Shown: positions 51,987 to 60,850 of the stretch, in pieces | Numbering within the stretch: position 1 is the stretch's first letter | Layout of the letters: each line of letters starts with the position of its first letter | NCBI GenBank assembly: GCA_022824945.1 | Contig: JAJDYX010000003.1 | Coordinates: 1 to 64,000 of the forward strand | Reading direction: 5' to 3' | Source of the DNA: Candidatus Latescibacterota bacterium | GTDB lineage: Bacteria > Latescibacterota > UBA2968 | DNA: 64,000 nt | Notes under the pieces: generated by a model | Told to the model about the DNA's origin: nothing | What the model saw: the letters and a program-made list of their open reading frames with translations, nothing else | Database searches by the model: none | Made by a program: the position numbers and the translations under genes

Positions 51987-52642
51987 TCTTCACCTCCGCC
52001 GAGATACGAGCGTTCGATGCCAAAGATGATGCGCAGTGATGTGGCGATAGCAGCGAGACTAACACCGAGGAGAATACCGCGTGTGGCAGCCAAATTGGGC
52101 ACGGCCATGAGCCATTGGGAAAATGCTGGCACCGAATCGGATATGAGACCACCAATGGGCACGCGACCAATCATCACGATAATGGCCGATACGAGCAGGA
52201 TTGCCGCTTCTGGCGTGCGTGCGCGAAAGGTGCGGTAGGCAGCAGATGCGATGAAAAACGCGAGTATGGAGAACATGGTAGCATCGGCAGGTACCTGTAC
52301 GTAATCAAACATCCATTTAAAAGGTCCCGAATCTATTACCTGGGGGTTGTGGGGGCCTTGTCCATCGTTGTAAATGGCAAAAATAACCATGACCGTGAAA
52401 CCGACAAAAACGAGAAAGCTATATGCCCATCCTGCTTGCTGGCGTCGAACGCGGCCCCAGTGGAGTCGCATCAAGCTGTAGATTCCCAACACCATGGCAA
52501 AGGCCGCGACAATGCGGTTCCACATTGTCACTTCTTGCTCCAGAGCTTGTGCCCCGCTATGGGGACTGTAGTAAACAAGAATACCAATCATGCCCACAAC
52601 AAAGGCGATGATCAGCGGAAATGTGCGTCGTAAAAAGAGCAT
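51983..52642 (-). CDS. Conserved membrane protein of the MutL-like operon (6 TM)
   Basis: 219 aa, about six membrane spans, beginning MLFLRRTFPLIIAFVVGMIG and ending IERSYLGGGEE. A polar loop 'QVIDSGPFKWMFDYVQVPAD' is the only notable soluble part. Overlaps the next gene by four bases and starts 14 bases after the FN3/DUF6754-like gene. No family recognised. Confidence 0.7.
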   Translation of the reverse strand: MLFLRRTFPLIIAFVVGMIGILVYYSPHSGAQALEQEVTMWNRIVAAFAMVLGIYSLMRLHWGRVRRQQAGWAYSFLVFVGFTVMVIFAIYNDGQGPHNPQVIDSGPFKWMFDYVQVPADATMFSILAFFIASAAYRTFRARTPEAAILLVSAIIVMIGRVPIGGLISDSVPAFSQWLMAVPNLAATRGILLGVSLAAIATSLRIIFGIERSYLGGGEE

Positions 52643-52656
52643 GAAAGAATCCTCTG

Positions 52657-53877
52657 CTAATATGCGGTAAAAATATGCGTGAGTGTTTGAATTTCAAAAG
52701 TCGCCAGAAGTGTGCCCAAAATCATGACAATTAAGAGTGCTGCTTTGCCGATGTCCTGCCCTTTGAGGCTGCCCAGCAGTTTGGGTTCTCGGGAGAGGTA
52801 CGCGCTCGCTGCATAGAGTTCTTCGCCCATGAGCGTATAGTCGCAGGTGGTGATAAAAAAGGGCAACTGTGTGTAAGCGTCGGTACCCGCGATCTGAATC
52901 GCACCTATGGAAGCACCGGTTTCTGCCAAAAGCAGTGATTCTGCAAAGAAGTAGCCCATCAGGATATTGGTCGCTGGTCTATCGCGCACCATCATGCCGT
53001 CGAGGGCTGCAGCATAACTGAATTGCTCGGTGGCGACCATAAAGACCATATCATCTGAGTAGGCATCGGGCCGACCGGCGTTGAGATAGGATTCTTTGAC
53101 GACTTCCTGGCTCACGGCCATAACAACTGGATCGCGATTAGCTACGCGCAATTCGGTATTAAATTCAGCAGTGCGATTGGCCACGCGCGCGAGAACATTG
53201 ACTGCCGCAATGGTGGATATGCTACCCATAGACGTCAAACCATGTGCGAAGAGCACGGGTTTGCCCATTTCCGTGGCGCGGCCAAGGGCTTCGTCGAGGG
53301 CTTCGAGTCCGGCGATGCGGCGGATGAAGAGTTCGCGTTTGCGCGCGAGGAAAATGCTGATCAAAATGATAGCAGAAAAAATTATACCGAGAACGAAATT
53401 GTTGGTTTTGGTCGTGTTGAAAAAATTTTCATAAGCTTCTGCGCTCGCGATTGCCGAGGGAAATGATTCGCCAGAGGGAGAGTGGGCCGTGACCTGTACA
53501 TAATAGGTTTTGCCGTTTTCGAGGGCGATTCTTTTAGATGAGTCGGCGGGATCAACATATTCGGAGATTCTGGCAAAGAACTTGTGGAATGTTTCTACAC
53601 CATGCCCAAAGGTGGCAGGATCGCTGGATTGCAAATCGCTCGCGTCGATCTTGGCAGAATGAAAAGGACCTGTTTCAGATTCGCCGATTAAAATTGTGTA
53701 TTTGTATTTGGTATATTTGATTCCCTCGGAGATTTCTGGGGGGACCCAGATGACGGTGATGCTGCCGCCCGAGTCGTTGGGGGTGTCTTCGGCTTTGACA
53801 CCGGTGGGTTGTTGTGCATATACCTGTGCTGTGCAAAGCACCAGTGTGATGCAACACAAAAAATATCTCATACGCAA
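52657..53877 (-). CDS. FN3 and DUF6754-like membrane protein
   Basis: 406 aa. Signal peptide (MRMRYFLCCITLVLCTAQVY), then a fibronectin-III-like domain (residues about 25-150: 'SGGSITVIWVPPEISEGIKY', 'LENGKTYYVQVTAHSPSGES'), a membrane span (NFVLGIIFSAIILISIFL) and a C-terminal region with 'ALDEALGRATEMGKPVLFAHGL' and 'GYFFAESLLLAETGASIGAI', ending in another span. The layout fits the DUF6754 family from memory; please treat that name as tentative. It has a central position in the operon. A sensor or assembly subunit is possible. Confidence 0.7.
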   Translation of the reverse strand: MRMRYFLCCITLVLCTAQVYAQQPTGVKAEDTPNDSGGSITVIWVPPEISEGIKYTKYKYTILIGESETGPFHSAKIDASDLQSSDPATFGHGVETFHKFFARISEYVDPADSSKRIALENGKTYYVQVTAHSPSGESFPSAIASAEAYENFFNTTKTNNFVLGIIFSAIILISIFLARKRELFIRRIAGLEALDEALGRATEMGKPVLFAHGLTSMGSISTIAAVNVLARVANRTAEFNTELRVANRDPVVMAVSQEVVKESYLNAGRPDAYSDDMVFMVATEQFSYAAALDGMMVRDRPATNILMGYFFAESLLLAETGASIGAIQIAGTDAYTQLPFFITTCDYTLMGEELYAASAYLSREPKLLGSLKGQDIGKAALLIVMILGTLLATFEIQTLTHIFTAY

Positions 53878-53894
53878 TCTCCCGATGGAGTCGT

Positions 53895-55013
53895 TTACTC
53901 TTCGATGAGTTCGACGTTGGCGCGCGGGACAATGGCGCGGTCACCATTGTCAAATTCTACTTCGAGTACGCGCACATGGGTTTCGGATTCGACTGTTTGC
54001 AATTCGGGTGGCAGTGCCGTGACTTTGCCCACCTGACCAAAATAGGGTGCGCGAATCACGCGCAAGAGTGCCCCTGCAATGAGGCCTGGATTATCGGATT
54101 CGTCGGCTTGTTCGTGGATGCGGGATTCTGGAATGATGATTTCGGGACGCAAAACACCTGCGCGAATCTGGGTGGCACCCGAGATAGAGGCTTCTTTGCC
54201 GTTGTTTTCATTCAGTATGCCAAAGGTTTTGTGCGCCATTGCGATGGGGCCAAAGCCTTCGGTGACGATGACGGTGAGGCCAATATTCTCGGTGCCGGTA
54301 ATGGCTACGCCGAGGTCGTAACCGAGCAGGTCGCGCAAATCGGCGTCGCGGATACCGCCTCCAATAATGCCAACGGCACCGCTTTCCCGCGCTTTGTCAA
54401 TTACGTCGAGGGTGAGCAAATTGCCGCCTACGACGATTTTTCCCGCACATGAGTCGTCGATTTGATCGGGGGTTAAAATTTGGTCTGGCTCTTCGGAGAT
54501 GACGTGCAGAGGTCCCCAGGTCTCACTGCCTACGCCAAAGATGCCCTGCACAAATGCACCTGCGGTTTCGACAATGACGCCTTCTTCGGGCAGGATTTCA
54601 ACTATGTTGCCATCGATGTATGCCTGTACCTGAACGGGGCGCGGAGGGGCGCGAAAGATGACCTGTCCGGTAATTTTGGAGATGTTTTCGAGGGTGCCAC
54701 TGATAGGTGCTTTAACGGTGGTTTTGAACCATTTGATGAAGGGGCGGGTTTCGGCAATGGGTTCGTCGGCTTCGACGGGGTCGCCTTCGCTTTTGAGCAT
54801 GTAATTGGGCAATTCTTCCGGCGTACAGCTCAAGATGTTGACCAGGTTGAGGGTGGTGACGTTGCCGGGCAGGTGCGTGTGGGCAACGACTTGATCGCGC
54901 GTCACGCTATCACCTTGTGATACGACGACCTCACCTTTGAGGGGAAGTTGGCGTTGGCGTTGAAGAAGGGTCTGCGGGGTAACGCGAAGACCGGGTGTGT
55001 ATGCGTGTGCCAT
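53895..55013 (-). CDS. Barrel-sandwich (lipoyl/RnfC-like) domain protein of the MutL-like operon
   Basis: 372 aa, no signal peptide. The N-terminal third has hammerhead-like repeats: 'LPLKGEVVVSQGDSVTRDQV' then 'SEGDPVEADEPIAETRPF', 'VKAPISGTLENISKITGQVI', which is the biotinyl/lipoyl or RnfC barrel-sandwich pattern without the modified Lys. The middle ('GAVGIIGGGIRDADLRDLLG') may bind a nucleotide or cofactor. The C-terminus is beta-rich with a KOW-like 'RVLEVEFDNGDRAIVPRANV'. It lies between the MutL-like ATPase and the DUF6754-like gene. Function unknown. Confidence 0.65.
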   Translation of the reverse strand: MAHAYTPGLRVTPQTLLQRQRQLPLKGEVVVSQGDSVTRDQVVAHTHLPGNVTTLNLVNILSCTPEELPNYMLKSEGDPVEADEPIAETRPFIKWFKTTVKAPISGTLENISKITGQVIFRAPPRPVQVQAYIDGNIVEILPEEGVIVETAGAFVQGIFGVGSETWGPLHVISEEPDQILTPDQIDDSCAGKIVVGGNLLTLDVIDKARESGAVGIIGGGIRDADLRDLLGYDLGVAITGTENIGLTVIVTEGFGPIAMAHKTFGILNENNGKEASISGATQIRAGVLRPEIIIPESRIHEQADESDNPGLIAGALLRVIRAPYFGQVGKVTALPPELQTVESETHVRVLEVEFDNGDRAIVPRANVELIEE

Positions 55014-55106
55014 AGAGTGATACCTGAGTTAATTGGATAACGGAATATACAATGCGAGGGGTACTTTACAAGAGAAATAAATTAAATCAGGGCCTTGTTC
55101 TTTCGC

Positions 55107-56894
55107 TTACCGGGGGTAGAGGTCGAGGGTTTCGCTCCACTGGCTTATTTGATCGGTGCGTTCGGATTGATTTTCGGCAAATACAATGGGACGACCGCGT
55201 CCGTCGAGGATTAACCCGGCGGTGCCTCCTTTGACTGTGGTGTTCAGTTCGCGGCCCGGTCCGGCACCTGCGTCTGTGTTGCGCTCGGGTTGTAAGGTGA
55301 GGTGTGCTTCCTGATCTGCTTCGAGCGGGAAGTGCAGAAGGTCGCCAATATTGAGTGTGCCCGATTGGGTTCCGTCGGGAAGGCCGATTTCGTATTGTGC
55401 ACAGGGTGCGCTCTGTTTGCCCTGGGCGATGGGTGCAATACATGTGCCGAGGTAAATGAGGCAATCGCGTTCAAAAACTTGTGTGGCGGCAATTTCATTG
55501 ACCGATGAGAGCACGCCGAGGTGTGGCATCATAAAGATGCTGTCAACGGCGAGGCGCGTGATGCCTTCGGGCTGGAAGGCGTCGATGAGCATGGCGGCTG
55601 TTTGCATTCGACGTGGGGCGTGAGATAGAACGCCGCCGCTTCCGACGAGGAGATCGAGGTCGCGCATTTTGATGAGGCTTTCGCCGCCTGCGGATTGGTC
55701 GAATACATCGGACAGAGTGCGTTCTGCCTGTACGCCTTTGAGCCCCACGGCGAGTGCGCGATGCTGGACAAAGGCAAGACGGAGGGCTTCGCGGGCAATG
55801 GCCTGTTCGACCTGAAGTTCTTCGAGCATTTGCGGAATTGTGGTGGGGCGGATCATTTTGTTTTTGATGCGGTCGCGCAGGTCGGCTTCGTCGATTTTGA
55901 AAGGCACCCAGCGCATGACATCGTCGAGGCCCGCTTCGGCGAGTACGTTGGATACGCTGTAGGACATGCCGAGGTTGGCAGATACCGTGCGGTTGAAGAT
56001 ATCGTCAAAGACGCTGAATACGTCGGTGGTAGCACCACCTATGTCAACGCCCACGACATTGATATTTTGTTGTTTGGATACGGTTTGCATCATGAGGCCA
56101 ACTGCGCCGGGCGTGGGCATGATGGGCGCACCTGTCCAGGAGATGAGTTTTCGATAGCCGGGTGCTTGCGCCATGACGTGTTCGAGAAATAGGTCGTGGA
56201 TCACATGTCGGGCAGGCCCGAGGTTTTCTGCTTCGAGCGTGGGGCGGATGTTTTCCGTGAGGGTGAGGGCTGTTTTGTCGCCCAGAGTGCGTTCAATTTC
56301 CTGCGCAGCATCTTTGTTTCCAGCGTAAATGACGGGCAGTTGATATCCCGATCCAAATCGCGGTTTGGGATCGGCGGCGGAGATAAATTCGGCCAGTTCG
56401 ACGACGTGCGAAATGGTGCCGCCATCTGTGCCGCCGGAAAGGAGAACCATATCGGGGCGCAACTGGCGAATGCGTTCGATTTTTTCGTGGGGCTGCCGCC
56501 CATCGTTGGACGCGAGAATGTCCATGACAATTGCACCTGCACCGAGCGCGCAACGCTGCGCGCTTTCGCCGGTCATGGCCTGAATGACACCGCCGACCAT
56601 CATTTGCAGGCCGCCGCCTGCGCTGCTGGTGGAAATGTAGATGTCAACTCCGCGATGATCTTCTGCGGGTGTGATAATGGTTTCGCCGTCGAGAATTTGC
56701 CTGCCGGAGAGTTCTTCGACTTCTTGAATGGCGTTGAGTACGCCGCGCGTGACGTCTTCGTAAGGTGCTTCAACTGTGGTTGGTGCTTCGCCTCGATAGG
56801 TTTGGCGATAGATATCGTCCTTTTTTTCAATCAGGATGGCTTTGGTCGTGGTGCTGCCGCAATCGGTAGCGATTATGACATCGAGTTTATCCAT
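55107..56894 (-). CDS. MutL/hydantoinase-like ASKHA ATPase
   Basis: 595 aa from MDKLDVIIATDCGSTTTKAI. Phosphate-1 motif DCGSTTTKAIL (residues about 10-20), 'LLSGGTDGGTISHVVELAEF', 'INVVGVDIGGATTDVFSVFD' as the second phosphate/adenosine region, and 'LLVGSGGVLSHAPRRMQTA' mark the glutamate-mutase MutL/hydantoinase-A branch of actin-like ATPases, which help reactivate or chaperone enzymes. No mutase genes are near. It overlaps the 117-aa gene by eight bases and is followed by the membrane genes. It likely energises or assembles the neighbouring membrane complex; that is inference. Also worth noting is its long C-terminus rich in DNA-encoded Gly/Thr near 'RNTDAGAGPGRELNTTVKGG'. Confidence 0.82.
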   Translation of the reverse strand: MDKLDVIIATDCGSTTTKAILIEKKDDIYRQTYRGEAPTTVEAPYEDVTRGVLNAIQEVEELSGRQILDGETIITPAEDHRGVDIYISTSSAGGGLQMMVGGVIQAMTGESAQRCALGAGAIVMDILASNDGRQPHEKIERIRQLRPDMVLLSGGTDGGTISHVVELAEFISAADPKPRFGSGYQLPVIYAGNKDAAQEIERTLGDKTALTLTENIRPTLEAENLGPARHVIHDLFLEHVMAQAPGYRKLISWTGAPIMPTPGAVGLMMQTVSKQQNINVVGVDIGGATTDVFSVFDDIFNRTVSANLGMSYSVSNVLAEAGLDDVMRWVPFKIDEADLRDRIKNKMIRPTTIPQMLEELQVEQAIAREALRLAFVQHRALAVGLKGVQAERTLSDVFDQSAGGESLIKMRDLDLLVGSGGVLSHAPRRMQTAAMLIDAFQPEGITRLAVDSIFMMPHLGVLSSVNEIAATQVFERDCLIYLGTCIAPIAQGKQSAPCAQYEIGLPDGTQSGTLNIGDLLHFPLEADQEAHLTLQPERNTDAGAGPGRELNTTVKGGTAGLILDGRGRPIVFAENQSERTDQISQWSETLDLYPR

Positions 56895-57240
56895 GGTTTT
56901 TGTTTTCCAGGGTTTCAATGTGGCGAATGAGGCAGGGAATGCTTTCCCGTTTTTCCAGAAAGCGCGTGAAGCGATCAAACTCAGCTGTTGAGGAAAAGAT
57001 GATAGATACGAAGGGCGACAAAAAAGTCAAAAGTTGGCTGCCAATATAGTTAAAGGGTCGCCCGGTTTCAAGTAACATAATAGCTGGTGCTGTGAGTTTG
57101 CGCCTCACGATGAAGGCGGCGGCTTTTTCGGCGAGAATTTCGTCTTCTTTGGTGATGGCACTTTCGGGGGGAGAGACGGCAAAGGCATGGGCGCAATAAT
57201 TCTTAAGCCGGGTCAATAGTGATGTATTTTTGGACGACAT
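56887..57240 (-). CDS. Small conserved protein of the MutL-like operon
   Basis: 117 aa from MSSKNTSLLTRLKNYCAHAF; an upstream in-frame extension is unlikely because it would overlap the previous gene by a further 72 bases. Helical protein with the phrase 'LAEKAAAFIVRRKLTAPAIM' and 'ETGRPFNYIGSQLLTFLSPF', the second being hydrophobic enough for membrane contact, and a C-terminal 'EFDRFTRFLEKRESIPCLIR'. Overlaps both neighbours (38 bases upstream, 8 downstream), a sign of tight coupling. No family I can name. Confidence 0.65.
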   Translation of the reverse strand: MSSKNTSLLTRLKNYCAHAFAVSPPESAITKEDEILAEKAAAFIVRRKLTAPAIMLLETGRPFNYIGSQLLTFLSPFVSIIFSSTAEFDRFTRFLEKRESIPCLIRHIETLENKNHG

Positions 57241-57634
57241 GGTAGATCTCAGCGGGGCTTTTCGAGCGCAGGAATTGACCGCGAAAGGTGTCGAGGCGGT
57301 GCGGTTTGGCAAAAGGACTTAAGAAGATGCCGTCGGGATGGATTGCGACGCGGCGAAAACTTGTCCACAAATACTGTCTGCGCGTACCGATATATGAAAT
57401 GGTAAAACCGTGAGCGTCAAGGGCATAGCGCGTTATAAAAAAATAACGAGACATCGCTGCGGTGAGCAACACGAGTGAAAGAAAGGCGAAGGTGATGCTT
57501 TGAAAGCTCACGCCGACAATAGACGCGACGCTCAGGATAATGAGCACGAGTAAAAAAGATTTTGCCAAAGGCTCTTCGCGCAAGGGATGTGAGGTCCAGG
57601 TTTTTGAAGAGTCAATATTTGTCGTTCCATTCAT
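57203..57634 (-). CDS. Two-TM protein with PH-like domain
   Basis: 143 aa from MNGTTNIDSSKTWTSHPLRE. Two adjacent membrane spans (SFLLVLIILSVASIVGVSFQ and SITFAFLSLVLLTAAMSRYF) are followed by a PH/bPH2-like beta domain ('FITRYALDAHGFTISYIGTR', 'SFRRVAIHPDGIFLSPFAKP'). First gene of the eight-gene operon. It overlaps the end of the lipoate-ligase-like gene by 23 bases, so housekeeping and unknown genes may share one transcript. Function unknown. Confidence 0.65.
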   Translation of the reverse strand: MNGTTNIDSSKTWTSHPLREEPLAKSFLLVLIILSVASIVGVSFQSITFAFLSLVLLTAAMSRYFFITRYALDAHGFTISYIGTRRQYLWTSFRRVAIHPDGIFLSPFAKPHRLDTFRGQFLRSKSPAEIYHVVQKYITIDPA

Positions 57635-58451
57635 GAGTTGCGTATTTCTCGGCGATGAGGCGTTGGGTTTCGGCGATTTCGGTTTTGCTGAGTGTGGCTT
57701 CAACAAGTTGGATATTAAAGGTCTTTTGAATGCCTTGTCGAATGGCGGTAGCCGCCGTATCAAAATCGATGGGAGATGCGAGGGCTTCAGAGAGAGAGAT
57801 GGTGTGGCGGTCGAGTTCGCGTGCAAAACGCTTTTTCAGGCCGGGTTTGTCGCTGGGCAGAAGATCGGCGATTTGTTTGTGCTCTGGGCCGAGCAGGAGA
57901 GACCCGTGCTGCAAGAGCATTTTGCCGATGCGCTGTTGCGCGCTACCGATGAGTTTGCGTCCCCTGAATTTGACTTCGTATTGCGCTGTGCTGGTAAAAC
58001 AGGGCGAGGTGAGTTCTTTACCACGCGGTGAGGGCTGTGTCTGGCGGCGGGATTCAAAGGTCGCATCAACACCGAGAGCGCGAATACCCGCCAAAAGGCC
58101 CTCGCTGATTCTGCGATAGGCTTCGTTGATATTGCCCCCCATCACGGGATTGTCGGCAGGGCAGACAACGCTATAGGTCAGTTCGTTCCAGTGCAAGACA
58201 GCGCGACCACCAGTGGGACGGCGGACAATGTCGATACCGCGCTCGCGAACTTTTTGAGCATTGACTTCGCGGCTGATACGCTGTGCATATCCAAAGGAGA
58301 CCGCAGGCGGTTGCCACCCGTAAACGCGAAATGCAGGCTGAGCACCTGTTGCTATGGCGCGCACGAGGGCTTCATCGACTGCCATATTAAAAAAGGCGTT
58401 TCCGTGTTGGGTATTCAGGAAACGCCATGTGGGGGGATCATATTGTGTCAC
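57612..58451 (-). CDS. Lipoate-protein ligase A-family / octanoyltransferase-like protein
   Basis: 279 aa BPL_LplA_LipB fold: 'NAFFNMAVDEALVRAIATGA', 'FRVYGWQPPAVSFGYAQRIS', the substrate loop 'DIVRRPTGGRAVLHWNELTY', 'GSAQQRIGKMLLQHGSLLLG' (KxxxxGSLLL type). It has no clear C-terminal LplA domain, so it resembles LipM/LplJ-like octanoyl or lipoyl transferases acting on lipoyl domains. It is three bases from rnc. One idea is that it serves the barrel-sandwich protein nearby, but that protein lacks an obvious lipoyl Lys. Confidence 0.85.
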   Translation of the reverse strand: MTQYDPPTWRFLNTQHGNAFFNMAVDEALVRAIATGAQPAFRVYGWQPPAVSFGYAQRISREVNAQKVRERGIDIVRRPTGGRAVLHWNELTYSVVCPADNPVMGGNINEAYRRISEGLLAGIRALGVDATFESRRQTQPSPRGKELTSPCFTSTAQYEVKFRGRKLIGSAQQRIGKMLLQHGSLLLGPEHKQIADLLPSDKPGLKKRFARELDRHTISLSEALASPIDFDTAATAIRQGIQKTFNIQLVEATLSKTEIAETQRLIAEKYATHEWNDKY

Positions 58452-58453
58452 GG

Positions 58454-59230
58454 TTAGTGTAGGCCCAGATGTCTGAGCGCGTCTTTTGCGGCCATCTGTT
58501 GGGCTTCTTTTTTACTGCGCCCCTGTCCTTCGCCCAATCGATCGCCCTGGAGGGTTACTTCAATGAAGAAAATTTTTCGGTGATCTGGGCCTTCTTCGGA
58601 TATGGGCTGATATCGCGGATGACCCTTTCCCGTACTCTGCGTATGTTCGAGAAGCAGGCTTTTGAAGTTGAGATAGTTGCCATCGGAGAGTATTTCTTCA
58701 ACATCGGTTAGAATTGTGCGCTCGACAAATGTGCGGGCAGCTTCAAGGCCGCCGTCGAGGTAAATCGCACCTAAGAGCGCTTCAAAAGCATCACCGATAA
58801 TTGAGGTGCGTTGGCGCCCGCCAGATGAGATTTCTTCTTTGCTCAAATAGAGATATTCTCCAAGTTGGATTTTTCGGCCTTTTTCGGCCAGGACCACCTT
58901 GCTAACGAGCAGAGATTTGATCTGCGTGAGTTCGCCTTCTCTTTTATTTTTGAACCGATTGTAGAGATGTTCTGTCACAATGAGATCGAGTACGGCATCG
59001 CCCAAAAATTCCAGGCGTTCATTGGACGCAATGCTGCCTTCCTGCGTGACGTAAACATAGGATCGGTGTTTGAGGGCTTGTTCGAGTAAAGCGGTATTGG
59101 AGAAGGTATAGCTGAGGTTGCGTTGGAGTTCTTCCTGGGAACGCACTCTGACGCCTGCAGACCAGCGTCTGATCGTTTGCAAGACGGTTCCAAGTCGGAT
59201 AAAACCGCCCCCTTTCCATTCGCGTAGCAT
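58454..59230 (-). CDS. rnc: Ribonuclease III
   Basis: 258 aa. RNase III signature 'SNERLEFLGDAVLDLIVTEH' with catalytic Glu/Asp, 'IIGDAFEALLGAIYLDGGLE', and a C-terminal double-stranded RNA-binding domain ('TQSTGKGHPRYQPISEEGPD', 'GEGQGRSKKEAQQMAAKDAL'). It cleaves double-stranded RNA in rRNA and mRNA processing. It has an N-terminal extension of about 30 residues before 'LQRNLSYTF'; the real start could be internal. In many bacteria rnc lies beside acpP-fabF, as it does here, 11 bases after fabF. Confidence 0.93.
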   Translation of the reverse strand: MLREWKGGGFIRLGTVLQTIRRWSAGVRVRSQEELQRNLSYTFSNTALLEQALKHRSYVYVTQEGSIASNERLEFLGDAVLDLIVTEHLYNRFKNKREGELTQIKSLLVSKVVLAEKGRKIQLGEYLYLSKEEISSGGRQRTSIIGDAFEALLGAIYLDGGLEAARTFVERTILTDVEEILSDGNYLNFKSLLLEHTQSTGKGHPRYQPISEEGPDHRKIFFIEVTLQGDRLGEGQGRSKKEAQQMAAKDALRHLGLH

Positions 59231-59241
59231 GTATGGTCTCG

Positions 59242-60492
59242 TTAGTTGCGAAACTTACGCAGGATGAGAACTGCGTTGTGACCACCAAAGCCAAAGGAGT
59301 TGCTGATGGCTATTTCAACGGGTATTTCTCGCGCTTCGTTGGGCACGTAATCGAGGTCGCATTCTGGGTCGGGTGTTTCATAGTTGATCGTGGGCGGCAC
59401 CACATTGTGATGAACTGATAGGGTTGCTGCGATAGTTTCAATCGCACCCGAAGCCCCCAAAAGATGACCGGTCATAGATTTTGTCGAACTGACGGCGAGT
59501 TTTTTGGCATAGTCGCCAAATACGGATTTTATGGCGGCTGTTTCTGCAGGGTCACCCACGGGTGTTGATGTGCCGTGTGCGTTGATATAAGACACGTCTT
59601 CGGGATTGATCTGCGCCTGTCGCATCGCGCGGCACATGGCGCGGGCACCCCCCTCGCCGCCAGGTGCCATACCGGTAATGTGATAGGCATCACCCGTGTA
59701 GCCAGTCCCTACAACTTCTGCATAAATAGTGGCGCCCCGTTGTGTTGCGCGTTCGAGTTCTTCCAGAATAAGCCCGCCAGCGCCTTCTCCAATTACAAAC
59801 CCATCTCGGTCTGCGTCAAAGGGGCGGCTGGCTTGCGTTGGGGCGTCGTTGCGGGTTGAAAGCGTTCGCGCTGAGGCAAATCCACCGACTGACATCGGGG
59901 TAATGGCGGCTTCTGCCCCCCCTGTGATCATGACATCGGCTTCGTCGTCCCAAATTTCGCGGGCTGCATTGCCAATGGCATGGGCTGCCGAGGCGCAGGC
60001 TGTGACTGTGGTATAGTTGGGGCCTTTGGCACCGAGGTGGATGGATACTTGACCTGCGGACATGTCGGGGATCATCATGGGCACAAAAAGCGGACTGATG
60101 CGTCTTGGACCATCTTTGCGATAGGCTTCGTGCTGATCCTCAAAGGTTTGGATGCCGCCAATGCCCGAGCCAAATACAACCCCGACGCGTTCGGCCTGTT
60201 CATTACTGATGTCGAGACCTGCATTTTCTACGGCTTGAACAGATGATGCAATAGCGTATTGGGTAAAGAGGTCCATACGACGCTGGCTGCGACGATCAAT
60301 ACCAAAGTGTTCTGGATCAAAGTTTTTGATTTCGGCAGCAAATTGCACGCGGAAATCAGTGGCGTCAAATTTTGTTATGGGTCCAACACCTGTTTGTCCA
60401 TTGCACAATGCTTCCCAATAGCTTTCCGTGGTATTGCCATTGGGGGCAAGTGTGCCCATGCCGGTGATGACCACTCTGCGTTGTCTGTTCAC
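59242..60492 (-). CDS. fabF: 3-oxoacyl-ACP synthase II (FabF)
   Basis: 416 aa from GTG (VNRQRRVVITGMGTLAPNGN), preceded by AGGAGG eight bases upstream; the longer reading lacks an RBS. Catalytic Cys in 'YTTVTACASAAHAIGNAARE', His in 'SYINAHGTSTPVGDPAETAA', second His in 'SSTKSMTGHLLGASGAIETI', plus 'FGFGGHNAVLIL'. It elongates acyl-ACP in type II fatty-acid synthesis. Gap to acpP is 83 bases. Confidence 0.95.
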   Translation of the reverse strand: MNRQRRVVITGMGTLAPNGNTTESYWEALCNGQTGVGPITKFDATDFRVQFAAEIKNFDPEHFGIDRRSQRRMDLFTQYAIASSVQAVENAGLDISNEQAERVGVVFGSGIGGIQTFEDQHEAYRKDGPRRISPLFVPMMIPDMSAGQVSIHLGAKGPNYTTVTACASAAHAIGNAAREIWDDEADVMITGGAEAAITPMSVGGFASARTLSTRNDAPTQASRPFDADRDGFVIGEGAGGLILEELERATQRGATIYAEVVGTGYTGDAYHITGMAPGGEGGARAMCRAMRQAQINPEDVSYINAHGTSTPVGDPAETAAIKSVFGDYAKKLAVSSTKSMTGHLLGASGAIETIAATLSVHHNVVPPTINYETPDPECDLDYVPNEAREIPVEIAISNSFGFGGHNAVLILRKFRN

Positions 60493-60575
60493 TAAATGAC
60501 CTCCTGAAGGCTTGAGATTTATTCCTGCACCCATTAATTGGGATGAGGGCCTATCTCCAGCCTCCAGTTTCCGAG

Positions 60576-60815
60576 TTAATCCAGGCGCTCGTCTAAGTAT
60601 GCGATGGCATCGCCAACTGTTTCGAGCTTTTCGGCGTCTTCATCGGAGATTTCCATGTCAAATTCTTCTTCGAAAGCCATGACCAGTTCGACTGTGTCGA
60701 GCGAGTCTGCACCCAGATCGTCGATAAAATGGGCGTCGGCATTGACGCTGTCGGCATCAACGCCGAGTTGGTCAACGATCAGGTCGGTTACTTTTTGGTG
60801 AATATCATCGGTCAT
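60576..60815 (-). CDS. acpP: Acyl carrier protein
   Basis: 79 aa, acidic. The Ser of '[20 protein letters not shown]' carries 4'-phosphopantetheine. Helices and length match bacterial ACP. GGAGG precedes the ATG. Lies between fabG and fabF as in E. coli. Confidence 0.97.
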   Translation of the reverse strand: MTDDIHQKVTDLIVDQLGVDADSVNADAHFIDDLGADSLDTVELVMAFEEEFDMEISDEDAEKLETVGDAIAYLDERLD

Positions 60816-60850
60816 TGTGAAGCCCTCCGTGTGTAGTGTGTAGTGATTAT

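Noticed and set aside
56196..56930. Plus-strand 244-aa frame opposite the MutL-like gene
   Set aside because: Antisense shadow; composition rich in Phe/Gly/Asp typical of reverse-complemented coding sequence.
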